Positions 24,441-36,186 of a stretch of 64,000 bases of DNA are shown here, piece after piece. Origin of the DNA: Adiantum capillus-veneris (taxonomy: Eukaryota > Streptophyta > Polypodiopsida > Polypodiales > Pteridaceae); the NCBI GenBank assembly GCA_014529385.2, contig CM043957.1, positions 90,669,160 to 90,733,159 of the forward strand. The letters run 5' to 3'. Position numbers and translations under genes: made by a program. The notes under the pieces are model-generated. The model searched no databases and was not told the DNA's origin. It was given only the letters and a program-made list of their open reading frames with translations. Within the stretch, counting starts at the first letter, position 1; the number at the start of each line of letters is the position of its first letter.

Positions 24441-24680
24441 CTCTTGCAATTTGCGTAGCCAAAAAGCAGTTCCAAAATTCTGCCCTTGCTGCCGTAAATT
24501 GCGCCGCAAAATCGGGCATCCGTACTACATGCCACGTGGCTGATTTTCCACAAAGTACGCTTCCGTACAGCCTTGCCACATCAACATTTCAGCCAAGTTG
24601 TCCGCTGGATTGTTCATGCCAAAAGGGGTGTGTGTGTGAGTGTGTACTGGGCAGCCACGTCACTAGTTTGTGACACATAA

Positions 24681-24840
24681 AGATAGAAAGATCAAAGGTA
24701 AAGTGATTAGGCGGTTCTTGGTTAAATTCAAGAACTATCATGCATTGGATGCGAAGTGGATGGAGGCGGACCTAGCAGATACTCCTCAGATTGTGAACCT
24801 TTACCTTGAAGCATTCGGTTTAGCATAGTCTACTCCGATA
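24681..24840 (+). pseudogene. E3 chromodomain, 3' half
   Basis: Directly after CATAA the frame resumes with basic residues, then VIRRFLVKFKNYHALDAKW and MEADLADTPQIVNLYLEAFG, matching E2 (VTRRYLVKFKNYPPMDAKW). This gives the aromatic and acidic positions of a chromodomain. Stop at GLA*. Confidence 0.8.
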
Positions 24841-25060
24841 GAACCCCAATTTCAGCATGGGTGAATCTAGTGCAGCGGGTTTGCACAAGAGGGGAGTCAC
24901 TCCGCTCATTTGTCGACAGATACTCCTCAGATTGTGAACCTTTACCTTGAAGCATTCGGTTTAGCATAGTCTACTCCGATAGAATCCCGATTTCAGCATG
25001 GGTGAATCTAGTGCAGCGGGTTTGCACAAGAGGGGAGTCACTCCGCTCCTTTGTCGACAG
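24779..25060 (+). repeat. 141-bp tandem duplication at the end of E3 coding region
   Basis: Two direct copies (24779-24919 and 24920-25060), each starting ATACTCCTCAGATTGTG and ending TTTGTCGACAG, differ at only about three positions. The unit spans the last chromodomain codons, the stop and part of the 3' UTR. The minus copy near 60860-60990 shows a single unit. Confidence 0.9.
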
Positions 25061-25575
25061 ATTGCCCAGATACTTTGATTTGATATAGAGTCATTGATGT
25101 CCCTTTGGGTTTTAGGAATAATGCTGAGCTGATAATATTCTGCTGAATGACTTTATGAACTGGAATTTTTGAAAATGATACTGATTGATTTGTACTTGAC
25201 TTGTTTGAGTGGAGGAACTGAAAGACGAAATGACTGCAGCATTTCGGTCTCATAAATCTCTATAGACATGATTGCAATATGGATTAGTTAATCGGGCATC
25301 TATGAGGTCCCGACTGGATCTAGATGTGATTGCTAAATACGTTGCCAATTTATCATGGTCTGAGATTTGGAATGAATTTTGAATGTGATTGGTCATGTGA
25401 TGTCCTGTGATATCAGGTGATGTCCTGTGATGTGATTGTCAATTGGTACATGTGCTAGTTGTGTTGTTCCTAGTCCGTCGGTACTAACAGTCAGTGTCTG
25501 CTAAGGCAGTTTATGGCCTCTGTCTGTTTTGCAGGCGTAATCGAGGGCGATTACAATGCTTTCAAGAGGGGGGCA

Positions 25576-26144
25576 TGTCACAAATGGGATGACGTGGCTA
25601 GACCAAGACACACACACACACACACACACACTGCCCGGACAAATGACACGTGGCAGGTTGGTACGAAAATCCTTGAAAAAGCGCCGCATAATACGTTGAC
25701 ATGCTGACGTGGCCATCCGTACAGATTTCTGGCAAAAAAAGACCTGACATGACAGGTGGCAGTTGTACGGATTTCCGTAAATTGCGTTGGCTGATTTTGA
25801 AGCTTTTGGGAATAACTGCTTTTGGGAACTATTTCTTTTGATTTTGAAGCTTTTGGGGCTCTGCTTTTAGCATCCCTTGTAACCTTTATAATGAACCCAA
25901 GGGGGCTCACTCTACAGAGCATTTGGACGTAGAGTCTGAGAGCGAGCACTGGCGGGAGTTGTATTTTGCTCAAAGATTAATATAAAAAGAAATACCGAAA
26001 GGGGCGCCAGTCTTTGGGGTCAATACCTCTTGGCACGGAACTACGCCAGGCTTTCTCGACTCAAATGTGAATTGTGAATTGTTTTAAGTGAATCTCTGCT
26101 GAGTCGCGGTAGAATCTTGACTTGGGGTGTCCAAGTTTGTTACA
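25576..26144 (+). repeat. E3 3' LTR, family B (569 bp)
   Basis: Runs TGTCACAAATGGGATGACG to CCAAGTTTGTTACA. It holds a CA repeat (25607-25630), GACACGTGGCAGG, and TATAAAAAGAAATACCGAAA at 25981-26000. It is preceded by a polypurine tract and followed by LINE sequence beginning GTTGC, the same LINE position that flanks the solo LTR at 14633. Confidence 0.9.
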
Positions 26145-27060
26145 GTTGCCCTCTTGCCTCCTTTCTATTCCTTTTCAATGCTAAGGCGATGAGTAGATTT
26201 TTGACTTCACAGGAGGTTGGATGCGTGGACTACACGTACCTATTCGGAGAGATGAGCTTTTGGACGCTGAGTTTGTTGATGACCTAGGCATGTCTCTGAA
26301 GGGTCAGGAGGCCTGCACATGTTTGAGCAGTGCCTTTAGGTGTTCTATTGTGTATTGAGAGCATTGGTTAACCAACGGAAGATAGTGGCTATTTGGGTTG
26401 GTCGTGCTCCCACTCCAGATTGGTCGCTTGGAGAGGGCTTTAGGTGGATCCCCCTAGGGACACCAATTATATACCTAGGTGATTAGGTTGGTTTGGATTT
26501 GTCACTAGAGCAACAAATTGCTCCTCTCCTCCTATCCATTAGGATGAAACTGCTCCATTAGAGTTCATCATGGCTTTCTCTTGCTGGTAGGGTTGTAGTG
26601 GCCAATCATGTGCTTTTGGCTACTCTGTGGTACATTACATCTTGCTGAATTTTCTCAGGTTCTTGCATTAGCCAATTGAAGAGATTGGTCAAGAACTTTT
26701 TGTGGTCATGGCGAGACACACAGTGTACTCAAGCTAAAGTTTCCTGACACAAGTTTGCCCTGCAAGGAGTTGTTGCTTCACCGGATTCGTGATCAGGTCC
26801 CACAAACGGGTGCTACAATTTACATCAATTCCTGAGGGGACTCAAAGCCTATAGGTGTGAGACATGAGGGCATTGCAAAGCATGTGTCAGGATATGTAGA
26901 GGCTATACGAGCAGTGTGGCATCCCCTCTTGAGACGGCGGCTCCCTACTAGATGGGGGACTTCCACTTGACTGGACCTCCTCATTGTAGTTACAGCTTTC
27001 TCAGACATAGGTTTGTGCATGTTCTTTAAGTTTTAGAGAGAGGGTCGCCTCCAAGTAGCG
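26145..27060 (+). mobile_element. L1-type LINE ORF2 fragment
   Basis: Aligns with 58120-58790: 'ctatgctaaggcgatgagtag', 'cttgctggtagggttgtagtggccaatca' and similar blocks, representing the region after the RT catalytic box and the start of the C-terminal domain. No open frame survives. Confidence 0.65.
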
Positions 27061-27064
27061 GATT

Positions 27065-28045
27065 TCCACACACAGTACAAAGGATATGGTTAACATTGGA
27101 GGGAACAATATTGACTTAGTTCCAATTGCTAAACAGTAGAGAATTCCTCAACATCGATCAACTCTTACGGGCGTTTGCGGAGGAATTCTCCAAGAGGGGA
27201 ATCAAGCATAACATTGTATCTCAGATCTATGATTTCAGACAAAAAGAAAATGAAAAGGTGAAGAAAGCTTTACTATGTTACAAGCATTACATCGAATGAT
27301 GTCTAGTGCAAGAGTTGCCACAGGACGATCAATTATCGATTCTCTTTATTGAGGGATTGAAAAAAAAACTCTAAACAAGGACTTGCATTTAAAAGCATGC
27401 ACAACATTTGAACAAGTCACTAGGGAAGCATTGTACCTAGTTGACAATTGCAAAACATACGACGAGGTTACTGAGGACTTGGAGACCAATACTAGCAGTG
27501 CCTCTTCTACCACGAGTGAATCTATCGCAAAATAGAGTGCTCCTGCTTCAATCCCACAAAACGTGGACCAATTGGTGGAGAAAGTGGTCCGCAAAATGAA
27601 TCAAAGCACGAGAGGTGTTTGAGTGTTGCCTTCAGTGGCTCCGAGTTGTGGGTATGAGTGGGAGGACTTGTGCAATAGAGCTTGACTTGTCATCTCTTGA
27701 GTGAGGACACTGGCGGTTAAGGGCTTGGGAGAGCCTCCGTCTGGCGCGAGTGTGGTGTGACTCGTGGGAGTGGTTTTCGTGGGATCCTTTTACTCTAGCC
27801 GATCAACTAGGGACCCCTTTTTCTAGTACACAGCACGGTTGGGACGTCACATATTGACAGTGCGGAGATAGACTCCTCTTACTATAGTGGATCATTGGCA
27901 AGAGGAGGGTCTCACGACCGAGTTGGGGACGCCTGTGGGATAGCAAACATCCAAGGAGAGTCACTATGATCTAGTGGCTAGTTGCCCATTGAGCTACCGC
28001 AATTGGGAGTTGGTTGGCGCACAGTGGCCACTCGGTGGTATATGC
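27065..28045 (+). pseudogene. Ty3-like gag fragment followed by unassigned DNA
   Basis: 27130-27600 reads, with two or three stops, FLNIDQLLRAFAEEFSKRG, KKALLCYKHYIE, LFIEGLKK and FEQVTREALYLVDNC, a gag-like helical pattern. The sequence 27601-28045 is G-rich, non-coding and not recognised; it ends at the TATGC target duplication of element E2. Family unknown. Confidence 0.45.
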
Positions 28046-29414
28046 TGGAACTAGCCCCTAGGGCGTAGACTTTAGCTTTCACCCGATTCTTTAACACTTG
28101 ACTTTACGACACAAAGCAATGACTTAAAAGGAATCTGTAACTGAGACTGAAATTACACTTCAAAAAAAAAGCACGGCTACGAAGCTAGAATGCTCCCAAG
28201 CAAACAATGACACTTGTAGGTCCCAAAGGTTGGCGCCCCTTTTGGTATTTCTTTATTATCTTTCAGGAATAAGGAATAAACTACAAAAACCAGAGTCCTT
28301 GAGACCTTTACATGTATCCAACAAGATGGTACCTGTGCAGGCAAAATTTTGGCAGCACAACGGCCCCAAAGCTTGCCCTGGACAGTTTCCCAAGCTCTGA
28401 CTCGTTTCCAATACCATAGACCCACTGTTTCTTGCACAAAAACAGTAATTACAGCACAATGTAATTTCTGGTTTTCTCTTTGTTTTCAGCCCTAAACAGC
28501 CCCCAAACTGTTGTCTAATAGTGGGGCACTGTTCTCAATGCTCCGGACATCATGACGGCTGCAAAACAGTCCAAATTTCAGCGTGTACACAACGCTGAAA
28601 ACGCACTTGTGTAGTGAGGTTATCATCCTCACCGGTGCCTGCTTTGGTGTAGCAGTTAGCTACACCCATTCCTGTTCAGAGAGGCTCTTGCCTCGGCACA
28701 GAAACATAAATCCCCACAGCTGTACATTAGTCAAATGAGAAGCCCACTTGAGAGGCATAACATAACTGCTCGTAGGGGAGAGAGAGAGCCATGCGTAGCG
28801 TGCATGGCATCACTCCTGGCACTGCACTGTACATAAGAGGGTAAGCAAGCATTCCATAGCTCTTGTACCTGTTGCAAACCTCTTTGCTACTGAAAATTGC
28901 GCCTCCTTTCTCTTGTAGGCTCTCCCCATCTCTCTCGAACATGGCAAATCGCTCATAGAGTGACACCTCGCCCAGTTTCAGACTTTGGCCAACTTGGCTA
29001 AAAGTATCTCAATTGATGCGTCAGTTGACTTGGCAGTAGAGCAATAAAATGTTCCCCTTGTCATTCCAGAGCTAATGACGCGAACACTTTTTTTGGTCCA
29101 AAATAGCAGTTCCATAAATTTTATGAGATGCTTTCATGGCACTCACAGGTCGTCTGACCATCAATCACCACTGGAACCACATCGAAAAATGCAATGTCGG
29201 CTAGCTATCAGGTGATTTACACTCGTAGCCCCACATGGACATTAACCTTAATCCATTTGTCCAACTTTAGTGCTCACTAGCCGACCGGCCTAGACTCTCA
29301 CTGTTCGCCTCACACCATGCAACTCGGGCATTGGCATTTCCAGAGGGGTGCTTTAAAACAAGTTCCCCCAAAAAGAAATGAACAAGTAAAGTTAGTTTCC
29401 ACGGACTCGCGACA
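28046..29414 (-). repeat. E2 3' LTR (family A)
   Basis: TGGAACTAGCCCCTAGGG to GACTCGCGACA in plus orientation. TTGGCGCCCCTTTTGGTATT is at about 28230-28249. An AATAAA lies near 28252 on the minus strand (read as TTTATT). Confidence 0.88.
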
Positions 29415-29868
29415 TATCCCCCTCTTGAAATCGTGAACGTCCTCGCTTGCATGAATATCAATCCATTAGTGTGTACAACACTTCATGGACACCGTATCAC
29501 GGCTGTCAACCTTTTCGTGTGTACACACCTGGTCAACATAGTACGAGACATACATGCTTATATTTAAGACTCTTGTGTATTCAACACTTGTTAACTCATG
29601 TATGGTCTACCTGTGAGACTATTCCATTGACATAGTGGATAGCTTTCACACTGTGCCACTGGCTTTAATAGAGTCCATAACTTTTAGTACACTTCGAATC
29701 CTTTCAAGCATAATAAACCACTAGTTTAAAAATGCGTCAACATGTACTCATTAGAAGCAATTATTGTACTCTTGACAACTGACAAGACATACTTACCTCT
29801 ACAGCACTGAACAAACTTTTGGACAAAACTTTTATTCCCCAAGGGCAATTGCCAAGCACGATACACTT

Positions 29869-30228
29869 CTATTGCACTAAATCCATAGATACATGAGAAG
29901 TGCTAGCTCTTGGATCACCCCCCTCTAGTGCAGGTCTCTTTTCTTTTGACCTTTTCTCTACTTGAGTTGGAGAATACGTAGGTGGTAAACCAAAGGCTTC
30001 AAGGTAAAGCTGCAATACATTTGGTGACTCTAACAATTCACTCTCTTCCATCCACTTTGCATCCATAGGTGGATAGTTCTTGAACTTCACCAAATATCGC
30101 CTTGTAACCTTGCCTTTGACTTTTCTTTCCTTGTGTGCCATGATCTGTTCTGGGACCAAAATTTCATTAAGCTCTTCAACTGGCATATCCTCTGGCACAT
30201 CACCATTAAATGGTATGAGAAGACTCAC
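29869..30228 (-). pseudogene. E2 chromodomain region
   Basis: Open frame of 119 codons: PFNGDVPEDMPVEELNEIL, VPEQIMAHKERKVKGKVTR, then RYLVKFKNYPPMDAKWMEES and LQLYLEAFGLPP, a typical chromovirus chromodomain with the aromatic and acidic residues expected for methyl-lysine recognition. It ends shortly before the polypurine tract. A frame break upstream separates it from integrase. Confidence 0.85.
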
Positions 30229-30834
30229 GTGAAAGGCATTGTGAATCTTTCAGTTCTCAGGCAATTTCAGCATATAACTGACGTCACTGATCTTCTCTGC
30301 TACTTGAAAAGGCCCATAGTAACGCATACTAACCTTTGTAAAGAGACTTTCTTTACCTTTTCGCTTCTTTAAGCGTGCCTTTTCAAACCACAACAGTACC
30401 CAATCACCAAGTGAAAACAACAATTCACAATGGTGGAGATCAACAACTTTCTTTTGCTTTGCGTGTGTCCTTTCAAGGGCATGCTTTATCTTCTATACCA
30501 TGGTACTTGAAGACATTGCACATAAAGAGACGTGCCATCTGATCTGGTTTTATCTTCTTCTTGACAAGAATGAAATTAGCTTGCTTGCTGAATCTGCAAA
30601 TAATGGTCCAGATTCCATCATTCTCTGTCTGTGTTCTTGGAAGATCAAAGATAAAATCCATAGCTATGCTTTCCCATGGTTTATCTGGGATCGGCAATGG
30701 CTGTAACAACCCTGGTGCCTTTTGCCTATCAAACTTGACCTTTTGGCAAATCACGCATGCTCGCACAAAGGCATCCACATCTCTCCGCAAGGTAGGCCAA
30801 TAAAAGAATGTCTCAACCACTTTCACTGTAGCAT
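30229..30834 (-). pseudogene. E2 integrase, internally deleted
   Basis: 30826-30473 shows ETFFYWPTLRRDVDAFVRAC, VICQKVKFDRQKAPGLLQPL and MDFIFDLPRTQTENDGIWTI (first catalytic Asp). The rest of the core (DRDPRFTS..HPQTDGQ in E3) is missing: the sequence passes within a few codons from the NVFKYHGIED stretch to the region before the GPF/Y module (YYGPFQVAEKI in the 30260-30310 stretch). The deletion removes the second Asp and the Glu, so this integrase cannot be active. Confidence 0.75.
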
Positions 30835-32616
30835 CTATACCACAATGCCCTGCATATTGTGGGATATGACACTCTCACATGACCGTATGTCGCAATGGCC
30901 TAGTGACAATCTGCCATGCATCATCATAAAACCATCTTTGAGGAGGTAGTGCTCATGACGTTGTCCTTCTTGTAACTGTTCGAAGATCCTTGCAAAATCT
31001 TCGTCACTCGCATACTGGTCCTTCATGTCATCAAGCTCATGATGATAAGGATTTGACACAGCTGAAATTTGTGGCTTTCTTGATAACGCATCAGCTACAA
31101 CATTCTTCTTGCCTTCCACATGCACAATCTGGAAGTGAAACATGGAAAGAATGTTTGCCCATCGCATATGCTTTTCCGATAGCTTTGACTGTGTCAGAAA
31201 GTATCGCAAGGTCTGATGATCTGTTTGGACAACAAAATCTGCACCTAGCAAGTAGTGTTTCCAACTTAAGAGCACATGAATCACAGCCAGTAACTCTTTT
31301 TCATAGACGTGCATGGTCATCTCTGGCCCTTGTAAGATTCTGCTCTGATAGCCTACTACCCTGCCATCTTGCATTAGCACTGCACCAATGCTACTGCCAC
31401 AAGCGTCACATTGGACCACAAATGACTTCCTGAGATCTGGCAAACAATGACTGGATCTGAAGTCATCTTTTCCTTTAAGAGATTAAAAGCTGAAATCTCT
31501 TTTTGGGTCCATCTGAAAGTGACCTCTTTCTTTTGCAAAGCATGTAAAGGTGAAGCAATCTTTGCAAAGTTGCGAACGAGTCTTCACATAGCCCTAAGAA
31601 GCTACTGACATCGTGCATAGTCCTTAAAGGTGGCCATGTCTTGCTTCTACCTTTGCAGGATCCATCCGGACACCATCCTTTGACACAATGTGTCCGAGAA
31701 AGTGGATCTCTTCCAAGAATAACTCGCTTTTCTTGCCATTGATGAGCAATCTGTTCTTGCGCAACTCTTCAAACACAATGGTCAAGTGATGCCTATGCTC
31801 CTCTTTCTTCGAATAGACTATCATGTCATCAAAGAATGTGCCAACAAAGTTCTGATATGGACGGAAGATCCTATCCATCATCCTATTGAATGTAGGAGGA
31901 GCATTCGTAAGACCAAATGGCATCACTAAGAATTTGTAGAGACCAAATGTCGTTCTAAACGCAGTCTTCTGCACATCCTCAGGCCTAATTTGAATCTTAT
32001 GGTACCCACCTTTAAGGTCGATCCTACTAAGAATCGCCGCACCCTCTAGACGGTCAAGAATATCATCAATCCCTGGAATAGGAAATCTATTCTTGATGTT
32101 ATTCTTATTCAATGCACGGTAGTCAATACACATGCGCCACGAGCCATCCTTTTTCTGTACTAAGAGCACTGGAGAGCAATAGGGTGACGAGCTAGGCTGA
32201 ATCAGCCCTTTCTCTAAGAGCTCCTCCACTTGGCTCATAATCTCTTTCCGCTGCGTCTCACTAACCCTGTACGGTGGCCTATTTGGTGGGCTACAACGTG
32301 GCACCAAATCAATCACATGATTCTCGGGCCTCTTTGGCGGTAGTTGAGATGGTAATGAATCAGAAAAACAGCCATTAAACTTTTGCAAAAATGCTAACCT
32401 GTCTTTATCTAACACAGATAAATTTGATTGACATCTATCTGAAACATCACGTGCAAAAACCAAGTACGCAGAAAGATGATTCTTTATTACGGAAGGGATA
32501 GCAGAAGCAGATACAATAGGGAATGACTCTCCTTTTAGCTTTACATCCAAGATGTGAGTTTTGCCTCTATGCTGTACAATGATCTTTTTGTTGTAGGCAT
32601 CCAAGACTCCATGCAC
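30835..32616 (-). pseudogene. pol: E2 protease C-terminus, RT and RNase H
   Basis: RT (32616-31624): KKDGSWRMCIDYRALNKN, MPFGLTNAPPTFNRMMDR and FFDDMIVYSKKEEH, catalytic pair intact. A frameshift follows near 31620. RNase H (31443-30835): FVVQCDACGSSIGAVLMQDG, YEKELLAVIHVLLSWKHYLL and VVADALSRKP. TAG near 32619 separates the protease part (LLGIPWMF) from RT. At the codon where E1 has TAG, E2 has CAG. Confidence 0.87.
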
Positions 32617-34700
32617 TTAGAACATCCACGGGATCCCCAACAAGGCATCACATCCTTCCAACGGCATGATGTAGAACTCTTGTGTGTCCACATATGACTG
32701 AATATGCAGACGTAGCTTTTCAATGATGAGAGTGACGCACTCTGAGTGGCCAGGACATGCCAATCCTGCCTTTTCGGTGTACCCCATCTCTTTAGCTCTG
32801 ATGCCCAGCTTCATAGCTAATTCTGGCGTGATAAAGTTCGCTTTGGCACCTGGATCAAAGAAGATGAGTGCCATCTGGTCTCTAACTTTACCCCACGCTT
32901 TGCATAACTCACTGGCATCTGTACTAGGCCTGTCGCCCAACATGTCTGGCACTAAACCTGCCGAGGGCATAGGCTTCTTTCCTTTCCTGTTCTCTTTGTC
33001 ATCTGAGTCAGTTGGCCTTTTCTTTTGTGGACAGTCGGCTGCAAAATGATCACTCTGCTCGTATATAAAGCACTTGTTTTCAGCCATCAAGACCTTCTTA
33101 TCCTTACGCATGAAAGGCTTCCTTTTTTGCTTCTTTGCCTGCGCTCCAAAAATCTCGGGTGAACCCTTGCCTTTATTGAACTTCGTTGGCCCCTGGGACG
33201 CTTCAGGAGCCGCTTTCGTAAAGGGGTGCTTTGCTGAATTTCTCGTTTGTTGCCCTCCTTTCTCGTTGCTCGGAAATCCACTGTCTTCTCCTTTCAACAA
33301 GGCAAGACCAGTGTTAGCAACTTCCATAAGCTGAGTGAAGGTAGCCACTCTGTTCTTGGTACAATAATCGCGACGCCCTTTAGGCAGCCCACAACAGTAC
33401 TTCTCTATCTGCTCTGTCAATGGCACAAATCTGTAGGAGATCACTGAGAGTAACGCTTTACAAAACCTCCTATTGTACTCCAGCAAGCTCTTCCATGTAG
33501 CCGAAGTAAGCTGGAGCCAATCTGTCATGACGTCGGCTTCAAATTCATTTGACAGCCAAGAAGATGCAAAAATTTTCTTGAAGTAAACCCAAGTGGCGGG
33601 TGCTTGTCCTTGCATTAGCAGTGTTGTCCACCATGTAAGTGCATTGTCCTTTAAGAAAGTGACAACTTTTCTTACTTTAGAGGCCTTTGTAAAATTCCCT
33701 CCTGCATAAGCTGTATCAAACTGTTGGAGGAAAGTGAGAGCCTTTGCTTTATCCTCGAAGCCACTAAAAGTGTTGAACTTTACAGCTACACCACCTTCTT
33801 TGTAAGCTTCCGGCTTTTCTAGTGTCCCCAAATTGTCATAAGGAATAGTCTGCAACATGGGCACTGTAGTAGGCATGATCTGCACATCTTGGCCATTAAC
33901 ATTTTGCGTCAGAGGTGCGATATCTGACTGCTGTCCAGAAAAACCAGCCATGCCAAAATGACCTTGTGGCACCCCAAACTGGCCCTGGTTGCACTGAAAA
34001 CCTTGTTGCATGCTGATACTACCATACATGGGGTTTGGAATCATGTATTGTATACCCCAAACAGTGTTCTTGGTATGTACGACTGACTTCTAGGCGCATA
34101 ACCAGCCATACTTTGGAACACGGATCTACCCCCGAAATACCCACGATGTACTGTGGGTGGTGGAAAAACTGGATGCATTGCCTGGTAACCAGTTACCTAT
34201 CCATTCAAGACAGCATGCGGGCTCTGAAAGGTGGCAGGCTGAACTGGCATAACCTGTGGAATAGGCATTCTAGCCACCTGTTCAAGCATGGGAGGAACCT
34301 GTTTTGGAGCCCTTGACTCCGCAACATGTGAGTGTTCCCTATCCTGCTGAGTCGCATGAAGTACTTGGGCTTGAGCCTCCACAAGCTCCGTACGTGGTAT
34401 AGGTTGCCTATTTTGCTGTTGCACTGATGGTGCTTGCAAGAACTCCATAAACCTTGGGTTCTGCACCAACTGGGAAAACACATTCACCGCGGCAACTAAC
34501 TGAGTCCTCAACGCATCGTCCTCAAGTTGCCCAATCATAAAGCCCTGTACTACTGGAGGGACATGCACATCAACAGGACGTACAGACTGTCCTGGCCGTG
34601 AGCTCTCGCCAATCTCGAAGACCATAGGAGTTTCCTGCCTATCCTTTGAATAGGAACCCTCTTCCATAATGCCCTTCCCTTTGTCGGCCATAGTGTAATC
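32617..34700 (-). pseudogene. gag: E2 gag-protease polyprotein
   Basis: Start ATG at about 34690 (MADKGKGIMEEG). The N-terminal part (to 34197) and the main frame (34044-32617, 475 codons) are separated by a stop and frame change near 34100-34200. The gag core has VTFLKDNALTWWTTLLMQG; the knuckle is CFIYEQSDHFAADC, with the second Cys changed to Tyr and Gly to Asp compared with E1. The protease FFDPGAKANFI runs in frame into LHIQSYVDTQEFYIMPLEG, showing that gag and protease are one frame in this family. Confidence 0.87.
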
Positions 34701-34788
34701 CCAAGTTCCTGTGCTTTGTGTCTTCGCCGAAACCAACCAAGGATCGCTTCTTGAGGAAAAAGTGATCTTGTGCCCGGCAGCGGCGCCA

Positions 34789-36181
34789 TGGAACCAGCCC
34801 GTAGGGCGATAGACTTTAGCTTTCACCCGATTCTTTAACACTTGACTTTATGACACAAAGCAATGACTTAAAAGGAACCTGTAACTGAGACTGGAATTAC
34901 ACTTCAAAACAAAAGCACGGCCACGAAGCTAGAATGCTCCCAAGCAGACAGTGACACTTGTAGGCCCCAAAGGTTGGCGCACCTTTCGGTATTTCTTTAT
35001 TATCTTTCAGGAGTGAGGAATAGACTACAAAAACCAGATTCCTTGAGACCTTTACGAGTATCCAGCAAGATGATACCTCTGCAGGCAAACTTTTGGCAAC
35101 ACAACGGCCCCAAAGCTTGCCCTGGACACTTTCCCAAGCTCTGACTCGTTTCCAATAGCATAGAACCCTTGTTTCTTGCGCAAAAACAGTAATTACAGCA
35201 CGCTGTAATTACTGGTTTTCTCTTTGTTTTCATCCCTAAACAGCCCCGAACAGTCGTCTAATAGTGGGGCACTGTTCCCAATGCTGTCGGCATCATTACG
35301 GCTGCAAAACAGTCCAAATACAGCGTGTACGCAGCGCTGAAAACGCACCTGTGTAGTGAGGTTATCACCCTCACCGGTGCCTGTTTTGGTGTAGCAGTTA
35401 GCTACACCCATTCCTGTTCAGAGAGGCTCTTGCCTCGGCACAAAAGCATAAATCCCCACAGCTGTACGTTAGTCAAATGAGAAGCCCACTTGAGGGGCAT
35501 AACATAACTGCTCGTAGGGGAGAGAGAGCAGTGCGTAGCGTGCAAGGTATCACTCCTGGCACCGCACTGTACATTAGAGGGTAAGCAAGAATTCCATAGC
35601 TCTTGTATCTGTTGCAATCCACTTCACTATTGAAAATTGTGCCCCCTTTCTCTTGTAGGCTCACCCCATCTCTCCCGAACATGGCAAATCCCGAACATGG
35701 CAAATCGCTCATAGAGTGACACCTCGCACAGTTTCCGACTTTGGCCAACTTGGCTAAAAATATTTCAACTGGTGCGTCAGTTGACTTGGCAGCAGAGCAA
35801 TAAAATGTTCCCCTTGTCATTCCAGAACTAATGAGGCGAACACTTTTTCTGGTCCAAAATAGCAATTCCCTAAATTTTAGGAGATGCTTCCATGGCACTC
35901 ACACAGGTCGTCTAACCATCAATCACCAGTGGAACCACATCGAAATATGCAATGTCGGCTAGCTATCAGGTGATTTACACTCGTAGCCCCACATGGTCGT
36001 TAACCGTAATCCATTTGTCCAACTTTAGTGCTCACTGGCCGTCCGGCCTGACTTTCACTGGCTGCCTCACACCATGCAACTTGGGCATTGTCATTTCCAG
36101 AGGGGTGCTTTAAAACAAGTCAAATAAAATTTCCCCAAAAAGAAATCAACAAGTAAAGTTAGTTGCCAGAGACTCGTGACA
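34789..36181 (-). repeat. E2 5' LTR (family A, 1,393 bp)
   Basis: TGGAACCAGCCCGTAGGG to GACTCGTGACA in plus orientation, aligned with 28046-29414. The near-universal motif is at about 34975-34996. The primer-binding-site candidate begins immediately at its inner edge. Confidence 0.9.
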
Positions 36182-36186
36182 TATGC

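Larger units (their letters stand above)
19010..24675 (-). repeat. Inverted solo LTR (family B) split by a LINE
   Basis: The left part (19010 to about 19349) begins TGTAACAGACTTGGACACTCC and carries GGCGCCCCTTTCGGTATTTC at about 19148-19167. The right part (about 24439-24675) ends CACTAGTTTGTGACA. Together they are about 580 bp, the length of the other family-B LTRs (556-569 bp), so little or nothing was lost. Target duplication CATAA occurs at 19005-19009 and 24676-24680. Only an LTR, no internal region, was left before the LINE arrived. Confidence 0.9.
14698..26144 (+). mobile_element. Ty3/gypsy chromovirus, family B (E3), 5' LTR not attached
   Basis: Order on the plus strand: gag, protease, reverse transcriptase, RNase H, integrase, chromodomain (split), a 3' non-coding tract, a polypurine tract AAGAGGGGGGCA just before 25576, and the 3' LTR at 25576-26144. 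The internal region is interrupted at 19009/24681 by an inverted solo LTR that holds a LINE. The left end abuts LINE sequence rather than an LTR. Multiple stops in all genes; a dead copy. Confidence 0.85.
28046..36181 (-). mobile_element. Complete Ty3/gypsy chromovirus, family A (E2), 8,136 bp
   Basis: LTRs at 28046-29414 and 34789-36181 enclose gag, protease, RT, RNase H, integrase and chromodomain on the minus strand. Target duplication TATGC is at 28041-28045 and 36182-36186. Next to the 5' LTR lies TGGCGCCGCTGCCGGGC (minus strand, ending at 34788), a primer-binding-site candidate of the TGGCGCCG..GCCGGG type. A polypurine tract (minus CAAGAGGGGGATA, 29415-29427) precedes the 3' LTR. LTRs differ at roughly ten of the first 190 bases, nearly all transitions, so the insertion is not recent. 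Confidence 0.92.

Noticed and set aside
24155-24673. 172-codon ORF with a long Ser-Leu repeat, and minus-strand Arg-Glu repeat ORFs
   Set aside because: Produced by the TC microsatellite next to the LINE tail; no start context and no conserved sequence.
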